9,016 nucleotides of DNA from Bacteroidota bacterium (GCA_024278565.1 JAJRSY010000184.1:1-9016); one strand, 5' to 3'; shown: positions 1 through 6,455, counted from the first letter of the stretch. The notes: generated by a model from the letters alone, not told the origin. Translations and numbers: made by a program.

Positions 1-1347
1 CTTGAGCCATGGCAAACCGTGATAAGCGCAGGGTTGATTACCGTGACCTTTAGTGCCTTAGGAGGATTTAAAGGTGTGGTGTATACTGATTTTCTATTGT
101 TCTTTGTGGCAATGGCAGGGGCCATCGGAGCTGCGTATTTTCTTGTGAATATGCCTGAAGTTGGCGGCATAGAGGCTTTGATGGCAAATGAGAATGTTAA
201 GGGAAAACTATCGATTTTACCTGATTTTAGTGATAAAAAAGCATTGATTACCTTGTTTATTATTCCTTTGGCAGTACAATGGTGGAGTTCGTGGTACCCT
301 GGGGCAGAACCGGGTGGTGGTGGCTATATAGCGCAACGAATGTTAGCTGCCAAAGATGAAAACCATGCCATTGGGGCGACCTTCTTTTTCAACATCATGC
401 ACTATGCCCTGCGCCCTTGGCCGTGGATTTTGGTAGCTTTGGCATCATTGGTGGTTTTTCCCGATATCGCAAGTATTTCAGAGGCTTTTCCAAATATTCC
501 AGCTGACAAATTGGGGCATGACCTTGCATACTCCGCCATGTTGACCAAACTACCCAGTGGTTTATTGGGCTTGGTATTGGCCTCATTGATAGCAGCCTAC
601 ATGAGTACCATCTCAACCCAGCTGAACTGGGGTTCCTCGTACATAGTATTTGATTTTTACAAACAACAGATCAATCCGAATGCCTCAGAGAAAAGGTTGG
701 TGGCCGTGGGTAGGATCTCTACCGTGATCTTAATGGTTTTGAGTGCTTTTTTAGCATTGGCTTTACAAAATGCATTTCAATTATTCGAATTATTACTGCT
801 TTTTGGAGCAGGAACCGGATTGATTTTTATACTCCGTTGGTTTTGGTGGCGTATCAATGCTTGGAGCGAGATAACCGCCATGTTCGCATCAGGAATTATT
901 GCGATCGCCTTTAAGTTATCCGCATTGGGTCCTTTCCTTTTTGACCCTGCGACCGGTGTTTTTCCTGATTGGGCAGAATACCCCTTAATGGTGCTGATCA
1001 TAACCATTATTTGGTTGGCAGCTACCTTTATGACTCAGCCTGAATCAAAAGAAGTATTGCAGGGTTTTTATAAAAAAATACAGCCCGGTGGCCCTGGTTG
1101 GGCAAAAGTTGTCGAAGATGCAAAGAGCGATAATGTTGAAATTGTAAATCCTAATGAAAAATGGAGTGTGCCCTCTGGAATTACGGCCATGCTCTTGGGG
1201 TGTGTCTTAATCTACTCGATTATGTTCGCCACAGGCTATTGGATCTACGGAAAAACTACTTCGGCAATAGTGTTGTCAGGGTTGGCCATTGTTTCAGGTT
1301 TTTTATTGGTCAAGGCTTGGAACCGAATGAAAGACCATGTTTTATAA
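1..1347 (+). CDS. Sodium:solute symporter (SSS family), 5'-truncated by the window edge
   Basis: This is an inner-membrane secondary transporter that would use the Na+ gradient to import a small solute; the substrate cannot be read from the sequence. The frame is open to base 1 (Leu-Glu-Pro-Trp before the GTG at 19), so the GTG is not a real start and the N-terminus lies outside the window. The visible 448 residues are a chain of hydrophobic segments. Family signatures include GGFKGVVYTDF near residue 20, a glycine-rich GAEPGGGG loop at about 101-108, and the conserved STISTQLNWGSSY stretch at about 202-214, where SSS transporters coordinate Na+ and substrate. SSS proteins usually have 500-650 residues, so roughly 100-200 are missing. 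The next gene starts 9 bp after the stop, which implies an operon. Because that neighbour resembles NagX/HGSNAT, a sugar or amino sugar is a reasonable substrate guess, but only by context. Confidence 0.93.
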   Translation, partial: LEPWQTVISAGLITVTFSALGGFKGVVYTDFLLFFVAMAGAIGAAYFLVNMPEVGGIEALMANENVKGKLSILPDFSDKKALITLFIIPLAVQWWSSWYPGAEPGGGGYIAQRMLAAKDENHAIGATFFFNIMHYALRPWPWILVALASLVVFPDIASISEAFPNIPADKLGHDLAYSAMLTKLPSGLLGLVLASLIAAYMSTISTQLNWGSSYIVFDFYKQQINPNASEKRLVAVGRISTVILMVLSAFLALALQNAFQLFELLLLFGAGTGLIFILRWFWWRINAWSEITAMFASGIIAIAFKLSALGPFLFDPATGVFPDWAEYPLMVLIITIIWLAATFMTQPESKEVLQGFYKKIQPGGPGWAKVVEDAKSDNVEIVNPNEKWSVPSGITAMLLGCVLIYSIMFATGYWIYGKTTSAIVLSGLAIVSGFLLVKAWNRMKDHVL

Positions 1348-1356
1348 ACAGGCTTT

Positions 1357-2445
1357 ATGAAAGAGAGGTTGTTATCAGTAGACATTTTTAGGGGTTCGAC
1401 CATTGTTTTAATGATTTTGGTCAACACACCCGGCACATGGTCTTCAGTCTACGCCCCATTTTTACACGCAGCATGGCATGGGTATACCCCAACAGATCTG
1501 GTGTTCCCTTTCTTTTTGTTCATTGTCGGTACTTCAATTGTTTTTGCTTACAAAAACAAAACCGCAAATGCAGACACCTATAAAAAAATAAGCATACGTA
1601 GTTTAAAACTCATCGGCCTGGGACTTTTCTTGGGAGCTTTTACGATCAATTTTCCCTTTTTTAAAGATTTTGCCGATATTCGTTTTCCTGGGGTGTTGCA
1701 GCGTATTGGGGTGGTTTTCTTTTTTGCATCCATCCTATTTATAAATTTTAATTGGAAAACTTTGATTGGCATCTGTACCGTTCTTTTAATTGGGTATTGG
1801 CTGCTAATGGGCTTCGTTCCCGTAAACGGAATGGAATCTACCTTTGACCGCGCCCCAAACAATCTCGCCAATTATTTGGATGTTCAGGTTTTCGGAACAC
1901 ATAACTATAAAGAAGACTACGACCCCGAGGGGTTGTTAAGTACCCTGCCATCGATTGCCAGTGCGTTAATGGGCATATTTACCGGACTGATATTAACCTC
2001 AAAACAGCTCAAAAAGGCTACTATCTTGGTGGGTGTTGGAGGTACATTGCTTATTGTGGGGTATTTGTTCGATATGGTTTTTCCCATTAACAAAGCGTTG
2101 TGGTCAAGCAGTTTTGTGCTGGTTACCGCCGGCTGGGCAAACCTTGTTCTCGCCCTTATCTATTACCTGACCGATGTCAAGGATATCAAATTTGGAAGCA
2201 TTTTTAGATATGCAGGTGCAAATGCCATTACGCTCTATTTCCTATCCAGTTTTATAAGTAAGATCTTAGGGTCGATTATGGTGAGTGAAGACACCTCGGT
2301 ACACAGTTGGTTGTTCAATACGATCTATGTGCACGGTTTTATGTCAATGCAGCTCTCTTCTTTATTGTACGCATTGACCGTGGTTGGTTTTTATGTGCTC
2401 TTGGCCTATGTGTTTTACAAGAAAAAGATTTTTATTAAGGTTTAG
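1357..2445 (+). CDS. HGSNAT/NagX-like transmembrane acetyltransferase (COG4299, DUF5009-type)
   Basis: This 362-residue polytopic membrane protein is of the family that includes lysosomal heparan-alpha-glucosaminide N-acetyltransferase and bacterial NagX. The N-terminus reads RLLSVDIFRG, typical of the family. It is followed by the loop HAAWHGYTPTDLVFPFFLFIVG at about 37-58. His37 aligns by eye with the catalytic His of human HGSNAT in its HAPWNGLT-DLV motif, so acetyl-CoA-dependent acetylation of a hexosamine at the inner membrane is possible. The rest alternates hydrophobic spans with short polar loops, about ten in all, and ends in a basic tail (KKKIFIKV). The length is normal. The ATG at 1357 gives the family N-terminus. 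It is 9 bp behind the symporter, so the two are probably co-transcribed. Its TAG stop shares its last base with the inserted element that follows. The family call is firm; the bacterial reaction and substrate are not established here. Confidence 0.88.
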   Translation: MKERLLSVDIFRGSTIVLMILVNTPGTWSSVYAPFLHAAWHGYTPTDLVFPFFLFIVGTSIVFAYKNKTANADTYKKISIRSLKLIGLGLFLGAFTINFPFFKDFADIRFPGVLQRIGVVFFFASILFINFNWKTLIGICTVLLIGYWLLMGFVPVNGMESTFDRAPNNLANYLDVQVFGTHNYKEDYDPEGLLSTLPSIASALMGIFTGLILTSKQLKKATILVGVGGTLLIVGYLFDMVFPINKALWSSSFVLVTAGWANLVLALIYYLTDVKDIKFGSIFRYAGANAITLYFLSSFISKILGSIMVSEDTSVHSWLFNTIYVHGFMSMQLSSLLYALTVVGFYVLLAYVFYKKKIFIKV

Positions 2446-2476
2446 AGCCTGTTTAGGAATTCACCAATTATTTTTT

Positions 2477-2496
2477 CCTGCCCGTCCGACAGGCGG
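2477..2496. repeat. GC-rich imperfect dyad inside the inserted element
   Basis: CCTGCC (2477-2482) faces GACAGG (2488-2493) with one mismatch around a short centre, in an otherwise AT-rich stretch preceded by six T. GC-rich CCTGCC...GGCAGG-type dyads are, as I recall, common in flavobacterial intergenic repeats, so this may be a conserved core of the element family. That is memory, not a search result. Confidence 0.45.
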
Positions 2497-2514
2497 ATAT
2501 ACCCCTTTTTCATT

Positions 2515-2554
2515 AAAATTTTAGACCGTAGCTTAGGCTATGCTAGAAAATTTT
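2515..2554. terminator. Probable bidirectional terminator hairpin inside the inserted element
   Basis: AAAATTTT occurs at 2515-2522 and again at 2547-2554, flanking a central dyad TAGC-TTAG-GCTA (about 2529-2540). The arms give an imperfect hairpin with A-runs on one side and T-runs on the other, so either strand ends the stem in U-rich RNA. It lies between the stops of the acetyltransferase gene (+) and ribE (-), and neither gene has any other terminator candidate there. The central pairing has mismatches, so termination strength is uncertain. Confidence 0.45.
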
Positions 2555-2621
2555 GCCTAAAAGGCTCGCAAAAATGATTTATAAAAATTTCAATCATACA
2601 TTTCAAAACAGGCTCTTAGCT

Positions 2622-3209
2622 TTATGAAACAGGCATAAGTCTTGCCACATACTTTCCAATAACATCAAATTCAAGATTGACCACTGTCCCTTTTTCATAC
2701 ATTTTAAATCGGGTATTTTCATAAGTATAGGGTATGATGGCGACGCTAAAGGTGTTTTTACCAGAATCCACTACGGTCAAACTGACCCCGTCAATAGTAA
2801 TGGATCCCTTTTCAATGGTTACGTTGTTCTGATTCGTATCATATTCAAAGCTAAAGACCCAACTGCCCTCTTTTTGTTCAATGCTAGTACAGCTTCCCGT
2901 TTGATCGATATGGCCCTGTACGATATGGCCATCTAATCGAGACCCCATAAGCATTGCGCGCTCTAAATTCACTTTATCACCCACCTTTAGGTTTTCAAGG
3001 TTTGTCTTTTGCAGGGTTTCTTCGATAGCGGTTATGGTATACGAGTTTCCATCCAAAGAAATAACGGTCAAACAAACGCCGTTATGTGCCACACTTTGGT
3101 CGATTTTCAATTCTTGGGCAAGCGATGATCGTATGGTGATATGAAGATTCCCCCCATCAACGACCAGTTGCTTTACCACGCCCAAAGTTTCGATTATTCC
3201 TGTAAACAT
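2622..3209 (-). CDS. ribE: Riboflavin synthase, alpha chain
   Basis: This enzyme catalyses the last step of riboflavin synthesis: dismutation of two 6,7-dimethyl-8-ribityllumazines to riboflavin and 5-amino-6-ribitylamino-uracil, in the cytoplasm. The protein has 195 residues, slightly short of the usual 200-215, and begins with the hallmark MFTGIIE. It contains two lumazine-binding barrels. The first (about 1-90) has HNGVCLTV with Cys46. The second (about 95-190) starts after GSRLDGHIVQGHID and has the matching IDGVSLTVV with Ser143. Both repeats are intact, so the enzyme should be functional. The ATG at 3207-3209 gives the family N-terminus. It is divergent from pdxA with a 50 bp gap and convergent with the acetyltransferase gene, separated by the inserted element. 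I see no FMN riboswitch upstream. Some annotations call the gene ribC. Confidence 0.97.
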   Translation of the reverse strand: MFTGIIETLGVVKQLVVDGGNLHITIRSSLAQELKIDQSVAHNGVCLTVISLDGNSYTITAIEETLQKTNLENLKVGDKVNLERAMLMGSRLDGHIVQGHIDQTGSCTSIEQKEGSWVFSFEYDTNQNNVTIEKGSITIDGVSLTVVDSGKNTFSVAIIPYTYENTRFKMYEKGTVVNLEFDVIGKYVARLMPVS

Positions 3210-3226
3210 CTTCTATTAAAATTAAG

Positions 3227-3234
3227 TAGTTTTG
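3227..3234 (+). promoter_or_regulatory. Candidate -7 element of the pdxA promoter
   Basis: TAGTTTTG matches the Bacteroidota -7 consensus TAnnTTTG exactly and lies 25 bp before the pdxA ATG, implying a start site near 3240 and a leader of about 20 nt. I see no clear TTG -33 element 17-20 bp upstream, which lowers confidence. Confidence 0.42.
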
Positions 3235-3243
3235 CTAAACAGG

Positions 3244-3251
3244 CAAAGGTA
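3244..3251 (-). promoter_or_regulatory. Candidate -7 element of the ribE promoter
   Basis: Read on the minus strand this is TACCTTTG, an exact match to TAnnTTTG, 34 bp before the ribE ATG, implying a start near 3238. It faces the pdxA -7 element with 9 bp between the two boxes, so the two promoters would overlap. The upstream -33 sequence is poor on this strand too. Confidence 0.42.
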
Positions 3252-3259
3252 AAGATATA

Positions 3260-4306
3260 ATGAACGAAAACGGAAAAATAAAGTTGGGCATATCAATAGG
3301 TGATCTGAACGGAATAGGCTGCGAAGTGGCCTTAAAGACCTTTGAAGATTCTAGAATGCTTGATTTCTGTACCCCTATATTTTTTGCCTCGAACAAGACC
3401 ATTTCAGCGCAAAAGAACGCTTTGAACATTGAAATCAACTACAATGGTATTCAAGAAGCCTCAAAAGCAATCGATGGAAAAGTCAATGTGGTCAATGTTT
3501 GGAATGAAATACCAAACCTGCAATTTGGTGAAGCGACCGAAGAGGCAGGAGCCTACGCCATAAAATCATTGAAAGCAGCAGTTGAAGCACTTAAAAACGG
3601 TGACATTGATACCTTGGTAACCGCCCCTATAAACAAGAGCAATATTCAAGCAGAAGACTTTAAATTTCCAGGCCATACCGATTATTTGGCCCAAGAGCTT
3701 GAAGGTGAAAGTCTGATGTTCATGGTGACCGATGATTTAAAAATCGGTTTGCTTACCGATCATTTGGCGGTCAAAGATGCACCTGCTGCGATCAATGCTA
3801 TTTTGATCCGCACAAAGGTAAGAACCATTGAAAAGTCACTGCAAATTGATTTTGGCATTCGCCGCCCCAAAGTTGCCCTTCTGGGCATTAACCCCCATAG
3901 TGGTGACAACGGCACCATAGGTAAAGAAGATGATGAGGTTCTAAAGCCCGTAATCAAAGAAATGTCAGATGCCGGACATTTGGTCTTCGGTCCCTATGCC
4001 GCTGATGGGTTCTTCGGGTCTGATTCCTACAAGAATTTCGACGCTGTTTTGGCCGCCTACCACGACCAGGGCCTTATTCCCTTCAAAACGCTTTCTTTCG
4101 GAAAAGGCGTCAATTTTACTGCTGGTTTGAGCAAAGTGCGCACCTCACCAGACCACGGCACGGCTTACGAAATTGCTGGAAAAGGAAAAGCAGATTATAG
4201 CTCATTTAAAGAAGCGGTGTTTACAGCGTTGAGCATATTCAAGAACAGACAAGAGCATACTGAACTGACCAATGACGTTTTACAGAAACAAAGAATACGA
4301 CGTTAA
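3260..4306 (+). CDS. pdxA: 4-hydroxythreonine-4-phosphate dehydrogenase
   Basis: PdxA oxidises 4-phosphohydroxy-L-threonine with NAD+ in the DXP-dependent route to pyridoxal 5'-phosphate; the decarboxylated product is joined to DXP by PdxJ. The 348 residues match the family's usual 330-350. Visible signatures are GDLNGIGCE near the N-terminus (15-22), TAPINK at 121-126, and the substrate-binding GHT at 138-140. The three divalent-metal ligands are seen as His168 (TDHLAV), His213 (NPHSGDNG) and His268 (AYHDQG). FGKGVNFTAGLSKVRTSPDHGTA follows, as expected. All key residues are present. The ATG at 3260 is the first in frame and gives the right N-terminus. It is transcribed away from ribE across 50 bp. 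Flavin and PLP synthesis meet biochemically because PdxH needs FMN, but a regulatory link is inference. Confidence 0.97.
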   Translation: MNENGKIKLGISIGDLNGIGCEVALKTFEDSRMLDFCTPIFFASNKTISAQKNALNIEINYNGIQEASKAIDGKVNVVNVWNEIPNLQFGEATEEAGAYAIKSLKAAVEALKNGDIDTLVTAPINKSNIQAEDFKFPGHTDYLAQELEGESLMFMVTDDLKIGLLTDHLAVKDAPAAINAILIRTKVRTIEKSLQIDFGIRRPKVALLGINPHSGDNGTIGKEDDEVLKPVIKEMSDAGHLVFGPYAADGFFGSDSYKNFDAVLAAYHDQGLIPFKTLSFGKGVNFTAGLSKVRTSPDHGTAYEIAGKGKADYSSFKEAVFTALSIFKNRQEHTELTNDVLQKQRIRR

Positions 4307-4326
4307 CCCCCCACCAACTTAATCAC

Positions 4327-4378
4327 AAAACAGACATAGATCAACCACCACTTAAGATGAGTTCATATTTCTGTTTTT
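4327..4378 (+). terminator. Possible long-loop terminator after pdxA
   Basis: AAAACAGA (4327-4334) pairs with TCTGTTTT (4370-4377); the stem extends by ATA/TAT after one mismatch and is followed by one more T. The loop is about 26 nt, so this is a weak candidate. It ends just before the -33 element of the next promoter, where pdxA transcription would be expected to stop. Confidence 0.38.
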
Positions 4379-4383
4379 GACTG

Positions 4384-4413
4384 TTGTCGTTTATCAAAAA
4401 AAAAGTATCTTTG
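4384..4413 (+). promoter_or_regulatory. Bacteroidota-type promoter of the yceD-rpmF operon
   Basis: TTG at 4384-4386 and TATCTTTG at 4406-4413 are separated by 19 bp, which includes a run of nine A. Both boxes and the spacing fit the Bacteroidota housekeeping consensus (TTG, 17-20 bp, TAnnTTTG). The start site should be near 4418-4420, giving a leader of about 60 nt before the ATG at 4481. Confidence 0.8.
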
Positions 4414-4417
4414 CACC

Positions 4418-4454
4418 CACCTTGCTTAACAGCAGGTGCGCCCTTGGTTTGGGC
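4418..4454 (+). promoter_or_regulatory. Structured 5' leader of yceD-rpmF: two adjacent hairpins
   Basis: CACCTTGCT (4418-4426) pairs with AGCAGGTG (4431-4438) through a TAAC loop with a one-base bulge. A shorter stem, GCCC/GGGC (4440-4443 with 4451-4454), follows immediately. The first hairpin begins at or within a base or two of the predicted transcription start. It could stabilise the 5' end of the mRNA or regulate translation. No known riboswitch or ribosomal-protein leader class is recognised. Confidence 0.5.
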
Positions 4455-4480
4455 ATTGCGTTATTAACAAGTGTATTGTG

Positions 4481-5011
4481 ATGGAAAAAAAGGAGTTTTG
4501 TATTCCTTTCTCAGGGCTGAAGCAGGGAAAACACGAGTTTAAATACGTAATTGAAAACGAGTTCTTTGAATCTTTTGGGTATACCGATTTCAATAGCACT
4601 AAAATAGAGCTTAAAGTTTTGTTGAACAAAACCAGCACTATGTTAGAGCTCGAACTGGTCGCAAATGGTATTGTAAACGTGGCTTGTGATATCACAAACG
4701 AACCTTATAATCAAGATATTTCAGCAGAATTAGAGCTGGTGGTCAAGTTCGGTGAGGTGTTCAATGATGATAGCGATGAAATATTGATTATTCCGCATCG
4801 GGAACACCAAGTGAACATTTCGCAGTATGTATACGAAACAATCGTTTTAGCGGTGCCACAAAAAAGAATTCACCCTGGGGTTGTTGATGGCTCTCTAGAT
4901 TCAGGGGCATTAAAAAGATTGGAAGAACTTCAGCCAAAAGAAACAAAGATTAAAACAGAAGATACTGATCCCAGATGGGATGCTTTAAAAAAGTTAATAA
5001 CGGATAAATAA
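4481..5011 (+). CDS. YceD/DUF177 family protein
   Basis: This protein of about 176 residues belongs to the DUF177/YceD family (COG1399), found beside rpmF across bacteria and linked to 23S rRNA or large-subunit accumulation; its molecular activity is not well defined. The sequence begins MEKKEFCIPFSGLKQGKHEF, the usual Bacteroidota N-terminus. Mid-protein it has VNVACDITNEPYNQDI, the family's core Cys-containing strand, and it ends in the typical DPRWDALKKL at about 163-172. The middle is acidic (EVFNDDSDE). An in-frame GTG at 4436 would add 15 residues unlike the family and lies inside the leader hairpin, so the ATG at 4481 is preferred. It is 8 bp ahead of rpmF, under the promoter at 4384-4413. 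The family is firm; the function is only by association. Confidence 0.88.
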   Translation: MEKKEFCIPFSGLKQGKHEFKYVIENEFFESFGYTDFNSTKIELKVLLNKTSTMLELELVANGIVNVACDITNEPYNQDISAELELVVKFGEVFNDDSDEILIIPHREHQVNISQYVYETIVLAVPQKRIHPGVVDGSLDSGALKRLEELQPKETKIKTEDTDPRWDALKKLITDK

Positions 5012-5019
5012 GTTGTAAA

Positions 5020-5217
5020 ATGGCACATCCTAAACGGAAAATTTCCAGAACCAGAAGAGACAAGAGAAGAACACATTATAAAGCTGTAGCGCCAACGCTC
5101 GCCAAAGACCCTACAACGGGTGAAATGCACCTGTTCCATAGGGCACATTGGCACGAGGGCAAACTATATTACAAAGGTCAAATATTGATTGACAAGACCG
5201 AAGAAGTAGAAGCATAA
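5020..5217 (+). CDS. rpmF: 50S ribosomal protein L32
   Basis: L32 is a small basic protein of the large ribosomal subunit. The 65-residue product starts MAHPKRKISRTRRDKRRTHYKA, the typical L32 N-terminus, and continues to TTGEMHLFHRAHW and YYKGQILI. There are no cysteines, so this is the zinc-free form rather than the zinc-ribbon form. It is 8 bp behind the DUF177 gene and is followed by a strong terminator, so the two-gene unit can be transcribed separately from fabH. The DUF177-rpmF-fabH neighbourhood is widely conserved and ties ribosome synthesis to fatty acid synthesis in gene order, if not in mechanism. Confidence 0.97.
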   Translation: MAHPKRKISRTRRDKRRTHYKAVAPTLAKDPTTGEMHLFHRAHWHEGKLYYKGQILIDKTEEVEA

Positions 5218-5245
5218 TATTGGCTTAGAATAAAAAGGTCAACTC

Positions 5246-5276
5246 AAAAACTCCTATCTAAACAGTAGGAGTTTTT
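5246..5276 (+). terminator. Strong intrinsic terminator after rpmF
   Basis: AAAAACTCCTA (5246-5256) pairs perfectly over 11 bp with TAGGAGTTTTT (5266-5276) around a 9 nt loop, and the 3' arm ends in five T. It lies 28 bp after the rpmF stop. The A-run on the 5' side means it could also act on the minus strand. Transcription of fabH would then need its own promoter or read-through. Confidence 0.85.
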
Positions 5277-5318
5277 AGTGCGTTTTTGTTTCGAAAACCA
5301 CTTCAACAAACAAACTTT

Positions 5319-5368
5319 ATTTGGCAACCAAATTTTCTAAAAAAGTGACTTTTTATACATAAAGTCAC
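5319..5368. promoter_or_regulatory. Two inverted repeats in the fabH upstream region
   Basis: The 218 bp between rpmF and fabH is AT-rich and holds no gene. Beyond the terminator it has ATTTGG-CAA-CCAAAT (5319-5333, perfect arms) and GTGACTTT-N8-AAAGTCAC (5345-5352 with 5361-5368, perfect 8 bp arms). On the plus strand neither is followed by a T-run, so they look more like operators or leader structure than terminators. I found no exact TAnnTTTG element between here and the fabH ATG, so the fabH promoter is unplaced. The regulator, if any, is unknown. Confidence 0.45.
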
Positions 5369-5435
5369 GAAAAATCATTAATTTTCACCTATTTTTAATC
5401 ATTATTGGAGTTTTTTTTGCGAAAACCGTCTATTT

Positions 5436-6434
5436 ATGAGCAAACTAACGGCAGCTATTACAGCTGTGGGGTCTTATGTTCCAAAATTTGTAATGACCAA
5501 CAAGATGTTGGAGACGATGGTAGACACCAATGATGAGTGGATTACTACCCGTACTGGCATCAAAGAACGAAGAATACTTAAAGAGGAAGAAGGCAAAGGC
5601 ACTTCGTATTTGGCCATTAAGGCAGCGCAAGACCTTATTAAAAAAGGGGGTGTCAATGTCGAAGAGATTGATGTGGTCATTGTTGCGACAGCGACCCCAG
5701 ATACTTTAGTAGCTTCTACGGCAGCCTTTGTAGCCTCAAAAATAGGAGCGACAAATGCCTTTGGGTATGATTTATTGGCCGCCTGTTCCAGTTTTTTGTT
5801 CGGAATGTCGACCGCCGCAAGCTTTGTTCAATCAGGTAGGTTTAAAAAAGTACTGTTGGTCGGTGCAGATAAGATGTCGTCGATAGTTGATTATACCGAT
5901 AGAACCACCTGCATAATTTTTGGTGATGGAGCCGGTGCTGCTCTTTTTGAGCCGAACACAGAAGGCTTAGGCTTACAAGACGAATACCTACGCTCAGATG
6001 GGCAAGGCAGAGATTTTCTTAGTATGGACGCGGGGGGGTCTATGATGCCGGCAACAGAAGAAACCGTAAAAAACAGGAAGCACTTTATCTACCAAGAAGG
6101 CAGATCAGTGTTTAAATTTGCAGTATCGAATATGGCCGACGCAGCCGCAACAATAATGGAAAAGAACAGTTTGAGCCATGAAGATGTTACTTGGTTGGTT
6201 CCCCATCAGGCCAATAAAAGAATTATTGATGCAACGGCCAATAGAATGGGGCTAGACCATAACAAGGTGATGATGAACATACGAAAATACGGCAATACAA
6301 CGTCGGCAACATTGCCCCTTTTACTGGCCGATTATGAAAGTCAATTAAAAAAAGGTGATAACTTGGTATTTGCCGCCTTTGGAGGGGGGTTTACCTGGGG
6401 ATCCATTTATTTAAAATGGGCCTACAATCGATAA
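5436..6434 (+). CDS. fabH: Beta-ketoacyl-ACP synthase III (KAS III)
   Basis: FabH starts each round of type II fatty acid synthesis by condensing an acyl-CoA primer with malonyl-ACP, in the cytoplasm. The primer (acetyl-CoA or branched acyl-CoAs) cannot be read with certainty; branched primers are usual in this phylum. At 332 residues the length is normal. The N-terminal half has NDEWITTRTGIKERR (32-46), typical of the family. The catalytic triad is intact: Cys117 in LLAACSSF, His257 in VPHQANKRI and Asn287 in KYGNTTSA. The C-terminus GDNLVFAAFGGGFTWGS is also typical. The ATG at 5436 gives the family start. The gene is 21 bp ahead of accB, so fabH-accB-accC form one transcription unit. Runs of seven and six G within the gene are read through in frame, so they do not break it. 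Confidence 0.97.
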   Translation: MSKLTAAITAVGSYVPKFVMTNKMLETMVDTNDEWITTRTGIKERRILKEEEGKGTSYLAIKAAQDLIKKGGVNVEEIDVVIVATATPDTLVASTAAFVASKIGATNAFGYDLLAACSSFLFGMSTAASFVQSGRFKKVLLVGADKMSSIVDYTDRTTCIIFGDGAGAALFEPNTEGLGLQDEYLRSDGQGRDFLSMDAGGSMMPATEETVKNRKHFIYQEGRSVFKFAVSNMADAAATIMEKNSLSHEDVTWLVPHQANKRIIDATANRMGLDHNKVMMNIRKYGNTTSATLPLLLADYESQLKKGDNLVFAAFGGGFTWGSIYLKWAYNR

Positions 6435-6455
6435 AACTAAACAAAACCGAATTCT

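Larger units (their letters stand above)
2445..2615. mobile_element. MITE-like non-autonomous element, 171 bp, with TIRs and TTA target duplication
   Basis: The left end GAGCCTGTTTAGGAAT (2445-2460) and the right end, read on the other strand (2615-2600), match at 14 of 16 bases, and the outer ten are identical. TTA flanks both sides (2442-2444 and 2616-2618), as expected of a 3 bp target duplication. There is no room for a transposase and no ORF of note. Inside are a GC-rich dyad (2477-2496) and a large AT-armed hairpin (2515-2554). The element lies between two convergent genes. Removing it with one TTA rebuilds the same TAG stop for the upstream gene. TNA-type duplications occur in some IS5-family groups, so an IS5-like transposase elsewhere in the genome is a guess. 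Confidence 0.72.

Noticed and set aside
3210..3259. FMN riboswitch for ribE
   Set aside because: The spacer is only 50 bp and lacks the conserved multi-stem RFN element.
4436..4480. GTG start extending the DUF177 protein by 15 residues
   Set aside because: The added residues do not resemble the family, and the GTG lies inside the leader hairpin; the ATG at 4481 gives the normal N-terminus.
5345..5368. CRP/FNR-type site because of the GTGA and TCAC half-sites
   Set aside because: The spacing between half-sites is 16 bp instead of about 6.
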